The notes beneath the pieces were generated by a model, which did no database searches, had not been told where the DNA came from, and worked only from the letters and a program-made list of their open reading frames with translations. Positions 46,943 to 54,436 of a stretch of 64,000 nucleotides of DNA are shown here, piece by piece. Positions within the stretch are counted from its first letter, which is position 1. Each line of letters begins with the position of its first letter. Position numbers and translations under genes: made by a program. The stretch spans positions 62,001 through 126,000 of the forward strand of contig NZ_JANQAJ010000006.1 of the NCBI RefSeq assembly GCF_024707105.1. Reading direction: 5' to 3'. The stretch is from Devosia ginsengisoli (GTDB lineage: Bacteria > Pseudomonadota > Alphaproteobacteria > Rhizobiales > Devosiaceae).

Positions 46943-47860
46943 TCAGTTGGTGACAACCGGGCGGCTCGGATCGGAGGTCCAGTCGGACATGGAACCATCA
47001 TACAGCCGCACATTTGGCAGGCCTTCGACTTCCGACAGGCCGAACCAGGCGATCGACGCCAGATGGCCGGTATTGCAGAAGGCGATGAAGCCGTCGCTAT
47101 CGGCCACGCCAGCATCCTTGGCCAGCTTTGCAATGATGTCGGCGCTGGCAAAGGCCGGCTTGTCGGCATCATAGAACTTGTCGAAGTTGATATTGATGGC
47201 CGACGGAATGTGACCCAGTGCCTGCACGGTATTGGTCTTTTCCTGGCCGATGAACTGGGCGACCGAGCGCGCATCGACAAGGTTGACGTCGCTTTCGATG
47301 GCTTCGTTCACTTCGGCCACTTCGGCACGCAGTTCCGGGCGGAATTCGGCGTCGAACGTGGCGGCCACCGGGGTCACGGCATCGGTCGAGAGTTCGCCAT
47401 TGGCCTTGGCCCAGGCAGCATAGCCGCCATCGAGGATCGATACATTGTCATGTCCATAGACCTTGAAGGTCCAGTAGACACGGGTCGCGCCGCCGAAATC
47501 GGAGGCGCTTTCGCCACCGGTGAGGATGACGACATGGCTGTCATTGCTGACGCCGAGGCCCGAAACCAGCGTTTCGATGGCCTCTTCTGTGGGCAGCAGG
47601 CCAGGAACGTCGCCAACCTGGGCGCGCCACCCGGCAGCAGAATAGGGCGCGGCGACGGCGCCCGGCACGTGGCCGGCAGCATAAAGGTCGCCGGCATTGG
47701 TCGCATCGCGGATGTCCAGCACGACGAGGCTTTCATTGCCCAGGTGCTGGGCGAGCCAGGCGGCATCGACCAGTGGCTGGTCGGTCAGGCGCTCGGCATG
47801 GGCAGCGCCGGTCATCAGCAGGGCGGCGGCTATAGCGGTGCCAGCGAGTTTGAGATGCAT
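46943..47860 (-). CDS. Exported two-domain rhodanese (thiosulfate/3-mercaptopyruvate sulfurtransferase family)
   Basis: This 305-residue protein has a signal peptide (MHLKLAGTAIAAALLMTGAAHA) and so acts in the periplasm. An N-terminal inactive rhodanese domain (~28-155) precedes a C-terminal domain (~175-300) with the persulfide-carrying cysteine in AFCNTGHLAS. The loop is CNTGHL rather than the CGSGVT of mercaptopyruvate enzymes, so the donor is uncertain. It is transcribed divergently from the thioredoxin-CcdA operon and in the same direction as the YeeE/YedE operon. Confidence 0.88.
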   Translation of the reverse strand: MHLKLAGTAIAAALLMTGAAHAERLTDQPLVDAAWLAQHLGNESLVVLDIRDATNAGDLYAAGHVPGAVAAPYSAAGWRAQVGDVPGLLPTEEAIETLVSGLGVSNDSHVVILTGGESASDFGGATRVYWTFKVYGHDNVSILDGGYAAWAKANGELSTDAVTPVAATFDAEFRPELRAEVAEVNEAIESDVNLVDARSVAQFIGQEKTNTVQALGHIPSAININFDKFYDADKPAFASADIIAKLAKDAGVADSDGFIAFCNTGHLASIAWFGLSEVEGLPNVRLYDGSMSDWTSDPSRPVVTN

Positions 47861-47969
47861 TGGAGACTCCTTGCAGGCGAAATTTGAACTGGCAGCAATA
47901 TCGCACGCTTGCCGGCCGAGCGCGGCCTAAGCAGTTCCAAAGCCTTGGCGGTGAAGAAAAAATCTATCT

Positions 47970-47987
47970 AACTGATCGAGATTAGTT
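47970..47987. promoter_or_regulatory. Imperfect inverted repeat in divergent sulfur-gene promoter region
   Basis: AACTGAT (47970-47976) and ATTAGTT (47981-47987) form an inverted repeat with one mismatch and a four-base spacer. It lies between the divergent rhodanese and thioredoxin genes. A sulfide- or persulfide-responsive repressor could bind here, but no regulator gene is nearby in the window. Confidence 0.3.
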
Positions 47988-48065
47988 CGAAGGAATGTTC
48001 TTCCCGCCTGCTGGGCAGCCAGCCAATGAGCGGCGATACTTGGTGCCATAACAGAGTGCAGCGGT

Positions 48066-48497
48066 ATGACCCGAACCATGTTGACCCTTCCCCGCCTTGC
48101 CATTGCCGTGGTTCTCGCCCTCGCGCCGGTGCCAGGCTGGGCGCAGCAAGAAGCCGGGCCTGTTGCCGAGCAAGCGGCGCCACGAGCGAAGGTGCTGAGC
48201 TTCGAGACCGAAGCGCAGCTCAATACGCTCGCGGCAGAGGGCACGACAGTGGTGTTCTTTTATGCTGCCTGGTGCCCCAATTGCCGAGCCACCATCGCCG
48301 AGCTCAACGCGCGATGGGGCGAAGTGAACCCGGACCTGACGGTCGTCATTGCCGACTATGACGCGGAAACCGCGCTCAAGAGCAAGTTCGGCGTGACCTA
48401 TCAGGACACCTTTGTCTTGCTCGACAGCGAAGGGAACTCCGTCAAGTCCTGGAATGCCGGCGGGGTCGATGGCCTCAACGCCAACAGTGCCGGCTAG
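48066..48497 (+). CDS. Exported thioredoxin-like protein
   Basis: This 143-residue protein has a signal peptide ending near GWAQQ (residue 28) and a thioredoxin domain with active site AAWCPNC (C70, C73), which differs from the CGPC of cytoplasmic thioredoxin. The conserved cis-proline before the last strand is not obvious, and the sequence stops earlier than usual, after DGLNANSAG. The product would be a periplasmic thiol reductant or sulfur acceptor. It is followed by ccdA after nine bases, its likely electron donor. Confidence 0.85.
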   Translation: MTRTMLTLPRLAIAVVLALAPVPGWAQQEAGPVAEQAAPRAKVLSFETEAQLNTLAAEGTTVVFFYAAWCPNCRATIAELNARWGEVNPDLTVVIADYDAETALKSKFGVTYQDTFVLLDSEGNSVKSWNAGGVDGLNANSAG

Positions 48498-48506
48498 ACG
48501 CCGCAC

Positions 48507-49229
48507 ATGCTGCTGACCATAGGTTTTGCCTTTCTGGCCGGTGTGATCACCGTATTGTCGCCCTGCGTCCTGCCGCTGTTGCCGATCATCCTGAGTTTCG
48601 GCGCGCAAGAGGGGCGGGCGCGGCCCGTCGGGCTGATTGTGGGTTTCGTGGGCGCTTTCACAGCCGCTACGCTGGCTCTTAGCTACCTCGTACGTTCGCT
48701 CGGCGTGCCGCCCGATCTCAACCGCGTCCTGGCGGGTGCAGTGTTGATCGCGCTGGGGCTGGTGCTTGCCATTCCCTTCCTGCACCGGGGTTTTGAGCGG
48801 TTTGCCGGGGTAATCGTCAGCCGCACGCCCATGCCGCAGAACGGCTCGGGTTTTGGCGGCGGCCTGGTCATCGGCGCCGGCCTGGGCCTGGCGTGGAGCC
48901 CATGCGTCGGCCCCATCATGGCGTCCGTGATCACACTGGCGCTGAACCAGCAGGTGGATGCTGCGGCCGTGGCCGTCACCCTGGCGTTTTCGCTGGGTAC
49001 CGCGCTGCCCATGGCCGCCATCATGCTTGGCGGCCGGCAATTGACGCGGCGACTGGGCTGGTTCCAGGCCAATGCCGGGCGCATTCAGCAGGTGCTGGGC
49101 GGTCTCCTGGTGCTGACCGGCCTCGCTATCTTCCTGGGTTGGGACCGCCAGATCCAGATATTGCTGCTGACCTGGTTTCCCGACTGGGAACTGGCCCTAA
49201 CAGGCTGGGAGCCCCGCCCGGGTCTTTGA
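48507..49229 (+). CDS. ccdA: CcdA/DsbD-type transmembrane electron transporter
   Basis: This 240-residue membrane protein has six helices and the paired cysteine signatures LSPCVLPLLPIILSFG (near residue 20) and AWSPCVGPIMASV (near residue 135), which pass electrons from cytoplasmic thioredoxin to periplasmic partners. With the adjacent periplasmic thioredoxin it forms a reducing route that could regenerate the exported rhodaneses. Confidence 0.9.
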   Translation: MLLTIGFAFLAGVITVLSPCVLPLLPIILSFGAQEGRARPVGLIVGFVGAFTAATLALSYLVRSLGVPPDLNRVLAGAVLIALGLVLAIPFLHRGFERFAGVIVSRTPMPQNGSGFGGGLVIGAGLGLAWSPCVGPIMASVITLALNQQVDAAAVAVTLAFSLGTALPMAAIMLGGRQLTRRLGWFQANAGRIQQVLGGLLVLTGLAIFLGWDRQIQILLLTWFPDWELALTGWEPRPGL

Positions 49230-49361
49230 GCATTCTTTCGGCAGGCGGCTGGGCAAAAAATCCTGCCGCTTCACGTTGCAACAACGCAATCCTATCCGTT
49301 GAAATTGACGACCAATCAAGTCGAGTATCATCGGGTCGCCAAATCGGAAAGGATTGCCATC

Positions 49362-50650
49362 GTGGCCCAGCTTGGAAACCGCTCGCTTCTTACCACCGCT
49401 CTTGCCGCAATATCGCTTCACGCTCTCGCTTTGGGGGCGGCTCCCCTCGCCGTGGCACTCGTCACCGCTCCGAGCCAGGCACAGTCGGCAGCGGTCAACA
49501 TCATCACCGGCCAGCCCGAATTCGAGAGCCTGTTGCATGACGGCGCCAAGCTCATCGACGTGCGCTCGGCTGCCGCCTATGCCGAAGGGCATGTGGCTGG
49601 CGCGATCAATCTGCCCTGGCAGGCGCTCAATGTCTCGGAGACCGATGGTATCCGCAATGAATTTGCCAGTGACGCGACTTTCGAAGAATTGCTGGGCAAG
49701 GCAGGGCTCAGCTATGACGACACCATCCTGATCTACGATACCAACGCCTTGCCCGGCCGCGCCTATGTCGCCTTTGTCTATGCGGGTTTCGACAAGGTCC
49801 ATGTCCTCGATGGTGGCATAGAGTCTGGCAGGGCGAGCTCAGCACCGAGCCGGTCGAGGTCGCTGCGACGCCGTTCAGGCTCGAGCGCAAGAACGATATT
49901 CGCGTCTCCAAGGACTACGTGGCCAGCAAGGTCGGCGACCCCAATGCGGTGATCATCGATGGTCGAAACGGCGACGCCTATGCCGATGGCCACATCCCGG
50001 GCGCGCAGACGCTGCCGGCGTCGAGCCTTCTGACGCCCGCGGCAACACTGCAATCCGAGCCAGTATTGCTCGAGCTGCTCAACACTGCCGGCGTCAGCCC
50101 GGATCGGGAAGTCGTCTCCTACTGCGGCAGCGGCGTCGCGGCGGCCAACAATTATCTGGCGCTACGCAATCTGGGCTACCAGAACGTGGTGCTTTACGAC
50201 GCAAGCTGGGACGAGTGGAGCCGCGATCCACGCTCGGGCCAACAGTTGGCCCTCGCCAACTACACATTCGAAGGCTCGGCCACTTCTGCGGATGTCGGTC
50301 CGCAATTCCTTGACGAAGCTGCGGTCAAGGCCCTGGCGCAGGATCCAAATGTCGTAGTGCTGGATGTTCGCGCGCCATCAGACTATGCGGCCGGCCATAT
50401 CCCCGGCTCGATCAACCTGTTCTGGGACCAGACCCTCGATGCCGACCGCGTGCTGCTGCCGGTGGAACAGTTGCAAAAGCTTTATGCCGATGCCGGCGTG
50501 ACACCCGACAAGCGCGTAGTGCTGTTTACGCGGGGCGGCCAGCAGCTCTCACACAGCTTCACCGTGCTGAGCATCCTGGGCTTCTCTGATGTGGATTTCT
50601 TCACGGGCAAGTTCGAAGGCTGGGAAAACGGCGCCTTCAAGCGCACGTAG
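49362..50650 (+). pseudogene. Exported triple-rhodanese protein, one-base frameshift
   Basis: Two frames join into one protein of ~430 residues with a signal peptide (to about VTAPSQAQS) and three rhodanese domains. Domain 1 ends at KVHVLDGGIE and then falls out of frame at 49821-49828. Adding one base restores WQGELSTEPVEVAATPF and leads into domain 2. Domain 2 has the active cysteine in VSYCGSGVAAANN. Domains 1 and 3 lack it (YDTNALPG and FTRGGQQ). The GTG at 49362 with GGAAAGGA upstream is the likely start. Either an inactive gene or a sequencing error; the downstream part is otherwise intact. Confidence 0.8.
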
Positions 50651-50924
50651 CACATCGTGCATGGGCTGGCGCGTCAAACGCTTGCCCATGCACCTGCCGA
50701 TAGGCCTAAATGGCCGAAGGAAAGTGCAGCGTCACGCAAAATTCCAGACAGCTATACCATCTAACCGCGGGGCCGTGGATTCGCGGGTCACCAGCCTCCC
50801 AACCAGGTCCAACCGCATCGGCGGCAGATCCCCGCCGACGCGCTGGGACATGGTTGCAACGGCGAAAACCGGGGCTAGTTCACATGCCCCACGCATATGC
50901 AATTTATTGATTTTAAATGATTTT
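50651..50924. other. Intergenic region left of the att site, no gene seen
   Basis: No convincing gene is present between the rhodanese stop and the tRNA fragment. The last bases before the fragment are AT-rich (from about 50901) and probably belong to the old downstream flank of the tRNA gene. Confidence 0.5.
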
Positions 50925-50969
50925 TGGCGCACCCGACAGGATTCGAACCTGTGACCTCTGCCTTCGGAG
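50925..50969 (-). other. tRNA-Arg(CCG) 3' fragment: probable integration (att) site
   Basis: The minus strand reads as the 3' half of a tRNA: anticodon loop CTCCGAA (anticodon CCG), stem GGCAG, T-arm ACAGG-TTCGAAT-CCTGT, acceptor CGGGTGC, then G and CCA ending at 50925. The bases on the 5' side (beyond 50969) do not complete the anticodon stem or D-arm. A partial tRNA 3' end next to an integrase is the usual footprint of site-specific integration. Element DNA is expected to the right, with the intact tRNA gene at its far end, outside this window. Confidence 0.8.
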
Positions 50970-51149
50970 AATGGATAATCGGTTCCGTCGAACCTATCCG
51001 TTTCTATCCGATTGCGCGCTATGCCACTGAAATCACAAAACAAATTTGAACCTCATCAGCGCCGACGGTACGACGGAGCGGTCAAAACCTCTCCCCCCGG
51101 TGCTTACGCATTGCTTACGCGGGGATTCTGCCAAGGAAACGCCCCCCGA

Positions 51150-52481
51150 ATGACCAAACTGACCAAACGAACTGTCGATGCCACCGAGATCAAGTCCTCG
51201 GATTATGTCCTATGGGATGACGATCTTCCAGGGTTCGGACTACGCGTCTTCAAATCGGGGAAGCGAAGCTACGTCGTGCAGTATCGGACCGCCGGTCGTT
51301 CGCGCCGCTTCACGATTGGCCTGCACGGAGTCTGGACACCCGAAGAGGCTAGGCGCGAAGCGAAGGTATTGCTCGGCCAGGTCGCCAGAGGCGGAAACCC
51401 CGCCGAGGATCGCAAGCTCGACCGCGAGGCGATCACGGTCAAGGAACTCTGCACCCGCTACCTCGAAGATCTGAAGAATGGGCTTGTCCTGGGCAAACGA
51501 GGGCGGCCAAAGAAGGCCACGACGATCTCTACGGACGTCGGGCGCATCGAGCGCCACATTGTTCCTCTGCTCGGCAATCGACGAGTACGGGATCTTGCCA
51601 AGTCCGACATCACCCAAGCCATGAAGGACATCATGGCGGGCAAGACGCGAGCGAACATCAAGACGGACAAGTTGCGTGGCCGCGCGATCGTGCGTGGTGG
51701 CGCTGGCACGGCGGCCCGAACCATAGGTCTCTTTGGCGGCATCCTCACCTATGGGATAGAACTCGGCATCATCGACCAGAACCCTGTGCATGGTGTCCGC
51801 AAGCCGAAGGACCAGGTCAACGCCCGCCGTCTCAGCGAGCAGGAGTATCGCACGCTCGGCGACATTCTAAGGAAGGCGGTCGAGGACGGACAATACGAAA
51901 CAACCGCAGAAATCATCCGGGTGATTGCCCTGACGGGGTGTCGGCGCAGCGAGGTCATCGGCCTGCAGTGCGGTGAAGTCGACATCGAGGGCAGTTGCCT
52001 ACGCCTGACTGACAGCAAGGAGGGCGCGTCGGTGCGTCCAATCGGTCTGCCGGTCCTCGAATACCTTGAACGCCGCCGCGATAAGGAACAGGAAGCCAAG
52101 GACTATGTCTTTCCGGGATGGGAGGATGACACCCCATTCGGCGCCTTCCCCAGACAGTGGACCAAGTTATTCAAGGATACCGACCTAGCCGGCATTACCC
52201 CACATGTTCTGCGGCATAGCTTCGCCAGCATCGGAAATGACCTAGGGTTCACCGAAGCAACGATTGCCGCCCTGGTCGGGCATTCTCGAGGCACGATAAC
52301 CAGCCGATACATTCACACGGTGGACACCGCGCTCATCATGGCGGCCGACAGTATTGCCGGCTACATCCAAGGCCTGCTGGACGGCGTGGCATTCACTCAC
52401 ACCGCATATGCGTTGGATCGGAACTCGCGGAAGTCAGCGCTTGCACATTTCCTGGGAAAGCCGTACCACTTGGGGACCTAA
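51150..52481 (+). CDS. int: Tyrosine-type site-specific recombinase (integrase)
   Basis: This 443-residue protein has an N-terminal DUF4102-like arm-binding domain (SDYVLWDDDLPGFGLRVFKSG, VVQYRTAGRSRRFTIG), a core-binding domain (~105-215), and a catalytic domain with the arginine in LTGCRRSEVIGL, HVLRHSF, and GHSRGTITSRYIH supplying His and the tyrosine nucleophile. The start at 51150 behind AAGGAAA fits the family. Its position 180 bases from the tRNA fragment identifies it as the enzyme that made the att site. Confidence 0.92.
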   Translation: MTKLTKRTVDATEIKSSDYVLWDDDLPGFGLRVFKSGKRSYVVQYRTAGRSRRFTIGLHGVWTPEEARREAKVLLGQVARGGNPAEDRKLDREAITVKELCTRYLEDLKNGLVLGKRGRPKKATTISTDVGRIERHIVPLLGNRRVRDLAKSDITQAMKDIMAGKTRANIKTDKLRGRAIVRGGAGTAARTIGLFGGILTYGIELGIIDQNPVHGVRKPKDQVNARRLSEQEYRTLGDILRKAVEDGQYETTAEIIRVIALTGCRRSEVIGLQCGEVDIEGSCLRLTDSKEGASVRPIGLPVLEYLERRRDKEQEAKDYVFPGWEDDTPFGAFPRQWTKLFKDTDLAGITPHVLRHSFASIGNDLGFTEATIAALVGHSRGTITSRYIHTVDTALIMAADSIAGYIQGLLDGVAFTHTAYALDRNSRKSALAHFLGKPYHLGT

Positions 52482-52520
52482 ATCCGCACGCAATATTAGT
52501 GGCGGTCGGCCAGAAAACTT

Positions 52521-52546
52521 GACTGAAGGGCTGGACCCTTTCAGTC
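52521..52546 (+). terminator. Hairpin after the integrase gene
   Basis: GACTGAAGGG (52521-52530) pairs with CCCTTTCAGTC (52536-52546) with one bulged T, followed by a short TTTG. It lies 40 bases past the integrase stop and is a weak terminator candidate. Confidence 0.45.
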
Positions 52547-52618
52547 TTTGAGAGCCTTGACCTTCGGTACTATTGCCGCGGTTTTGAACCGCCCGGGTTC
52601 GATCTTGCACACCTCTCA

Positions 52619-52906
52619 TTATTTGATGCTGTCGGCCGCGCCGTCACGGATGTCGACGTCGTGCAGTTGCACGCTTTGAGCGTTGCTCTCAAGGAGGGTG
52701 CGGGCGACGAGTTGTTCTTCGTCCAGCGTTTGCAGATAAACCCGCAGGACGACGGTCCTGCAAGGATCGGCAGTAGCTTGGTCGGTGGAAGCCGGCAGGC
52801 GTTCGAAACGGGTGATGCCGAGCGCCGCAAGCCCTAGTACCACACTTTCGACATCGCCTTGCGTGGCAAAGACACCGATGGCCATTCGTCGACGAGTCCG
52901 ATCCAT
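52619..52906 (-). CDS. Small protein of unknown function downstream of FixK-like gene
   Basis: This 95-residue protein shows no signal peptide and no membrane helix. The sequence alternates short strands and helices (MAIGVFATQGDVESVVLGL, VVLRVYLQTLDEEQLVAR, VQLHDVDI), consistent with a small ferredoxin-like or ACT-like fold, but I do not recognise the family. The ATG at 52906 lies 14 bases after the Crp/Fnr-type gene, so the two are probably co-transcribed. Confidence 0.55.
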   Translation of the reverse strand: MDRTRRRMAIGVFATQGDVESVVLGLAALGITRFERLPASTDQATADPCRTVVLRVYLQTLDEEQLVARTLLESNAQSVQLHDVDIRDGAADSIK

Positions 52907-52919
52907 GGCATGATTCCGC

Positions 52920-53594
52920 TTAGTGTATATTGCCTTCGCACTGCGCCAGAAGGCGCAAACGATCGATGTCACGCACGACGAAACTGCCGCGATTGGGCAG
53001 GTCGATGACCCGCATGGCCTTGAGCCGTGTCATGTTGCGGCTGACCGTTTCGATGGTGAGGCCGAGATAGTCGGCGATATCGGCCCGGCACATGGGCAGC
53101 GGCAATTGCCGCCCCACAAGCGGGCCGGTGCTCTTGCCAGCCATGGTCAGAAGGAAGCTGGCAATGCGCTCGATGGCGGTCTTGCGGCAGAGCAGGATGG
53201 AGAGGTCCTGCATGTTGGCCACTTCCCCGCCGGCCACTTCGAGCAGCTTCTCGCCCAGTTCGGGCCGCTCGCGCATGGCGCGCAGCAGCGAGGCCTTGGG
53301 GATCATCCGCACGCGGGTCGTGGTCAGCGCGTCGCAATCGAAGCGATAGGTGTCGCCATGGCCGAAGCCGACAATGTCGCCGGCAAAGGCAAAGGCCACG
53401 ATCTGGCGGCGCCCATCGGGGAAAATCTTGTAGGCGCGGACGGCGCCACTCAGGATTTCGTAGAAGCCGGTGGTCTCGTCGCCTTCCCGGAACAGCGGGT
53501 CATAGGCCGAGAGCAGCCGCACGCCGCCCGTGCCGATAGCGCCCATGGCGGGCGTTTGAGTCTCGACTGCCAATGCGATAGTGGAAAGCTGCAT
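52920..53594 (-). CDS. Crp/Fnr-family regulator, FixK-like
   Basis: This 224-residue regulator has an N-terminal cyclic-nucleotide-binding fold (~25-140) and a winged helix-turn-helix with recognition helix CRADIADYLGLTIETVSRNMTRLK. The E-x-x-SR pattern predicts TTGAT-N4-ATCAA-like targets. The N-terminal cysteine cluster that holds the 4Fe-4S centre in FNR is missing, so it resembles FixK, whose activity depends on its expression. Candidate target boxes are present before pseudoazurin, nirK and the gene at 63882. Confidence 0.88.
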   Translation of the reverse strand: MQLSTIALAVETQTPAMGAIGTGGVRLLSAYDPLFREGDETTGFYEILSGAVRAYKIFPDGRRQIVAFAFAGDIVGFGHGDTYRFDCDALTTTRVRMIPKASLLRAMRERPELGEKLLEVAGGEVANMQDLSILLCRKTAIERIASFLLTMAGKSTGPLVGRQLPLPMCRADIADYLGLTIETVSRNMTRLKAMRVIDLPNRGSFVVRDIDRLRLLAQCEGNIH

Positions 53595-53683
53595 GATATC
53601 TACCCTGGACCCTCAACGTCCTGTCGTCGTTGTGGCCATATAGACACCGGTCTGTAAGCGCCGTGCGGGCGCTTCGTACTGAA

Positions 53684-53700
53684 TTGTAACGCTTTGTAAC
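53684..53700 (+). promoter_or_regulatory. TTGTAAC direct repeat before the response regulator gene
   Basis: TTGTAAC occurs at 53684-53690 and 53694-53700, exactly ten bases apart, ending ten bases before the response regulator ATG. Tandem half-sites with one-turn spacing are typical of OmpR-family regulators, suggesting autoregulation. The closeness to the start codon points to repression or a very short leader. Confidence 0.5.
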
Positions 53701-53710
53701 GGGACGATTT

Positions 53711-54436
53711 ATGCCGGAAGCGCAACATCACATTCTGGTCGTTGATGACGATGACCAGGTGCGGCGCATGCTGCGGCGCTGTTTCGAGGACGAGGGCTAT
53801 CGCGTGTCCGAAGCCGTGGACCAGGCCGGGGTAACCCTGGCGCTGGGCGATGGCATCGACCTCATCACGCTCGACCTCAATCTCGGCGGCACCGACGGGC
53901 TGACCATTGCCCGCGCGGTGCGGCAGCGCTGGGACCTGCCCATCATCATGATCACGGGCAAGGGCGACATGATCGACCGCATCGTCGGCCTCGAAATCGG
54001 CGCTGACGACTATATCGCCAAACCCTTCCACCTGCGCGAAGTGCTGGCCCGCGTCCGCTCCGTGCTACGCCGCGCCGGTCCGCGCAGCCAGCCGGCAGCC
54101 GCGCCTGCCGCCTCAGGTGGTACGCAGATCCGTTTCGACGGCTTCGTGCTCGATCTCGATCGGCGCGAACTCAATGGACCGGCTGGCGACATCCGCATCA
54201 CCAGCGGCGAATTCGACCTGCTGGCGCTCTTCGCCCGCCACCCGCATCGCGTCTTGAGCCGCGACCAGATCATGGACCTGCTCAAGGGCCATGACTGGGC
54301 GCCCAATGACCGCAGCATCGATAACCAGATCGCCCGGCTGCGCAAGCTGATCGAAACCGACGGCAACCAGCCGCGCCTGCTCAAGACCGTGCGCGGCGCC
54401 GGCTACAGCTTCACGCCGAAGACCCTTTCGCCTTGA
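53711..54436 (+). CDS. OmpR-family response regulator
   Basis: This 241-residue protein has a receiver domain (~6-120) with acidic pocket VVDDDDQ, phosphoacceptor aspartate in LITLDLNLGG, and a conserved lysine in DYIAKPFH. A C-terminal winged helix (~140-235) ends in LKTVRGAGYSF. It converges on, and overlaps by 26 bases, the hybrid histidine kinase gene; that kinase is its plausible partner. FixJ, the usual FixL partner, is a NarL-type protein, so this pairing differs. Confidence 0.92.
   Translation: MPEAQHHILVVDDDDQVRRMLRRCFEDEGYRVSEAVDQAGVTLALGDGIDLITLDLNLGGTDGLTIARAVRQRWDLPIIMITGKGDMIDRIVGLEIGADDYIAKPFHLREVLARVRSVLRRAGPRSQPAAAPAASGGTQIRFDGFVLDLDRRELNGPAGDIRITSGEFDLLALFARHPHRVLSRDQIMDLLKGHDWAPNDRSIDNQIARLRKLIETDGNQPRLLKTVRGAGYSFTPKTLSP

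Noticed and set aside
50710..50910. Short plus-strand frame in the gap before the tRNA fragment
   Set aside because: No ribosome site and no recognisable composition; the region reads as non-coding flank.
50963..51010. Possible complete tRNA gene at the integrase border
   Set aside because: Only the part from the anticodon loop to CCA is present; the other side of the anticodon stem, the D-arm and the 5' acceptor are missing.
52575..52615. Sequence with a T-arm-like GGTTCGATC segment right of the integrase, considered as a second att site
   Set aside because: It does not match the 45-base tRNA-Arg fragment and forms no acceptor or CCA end.
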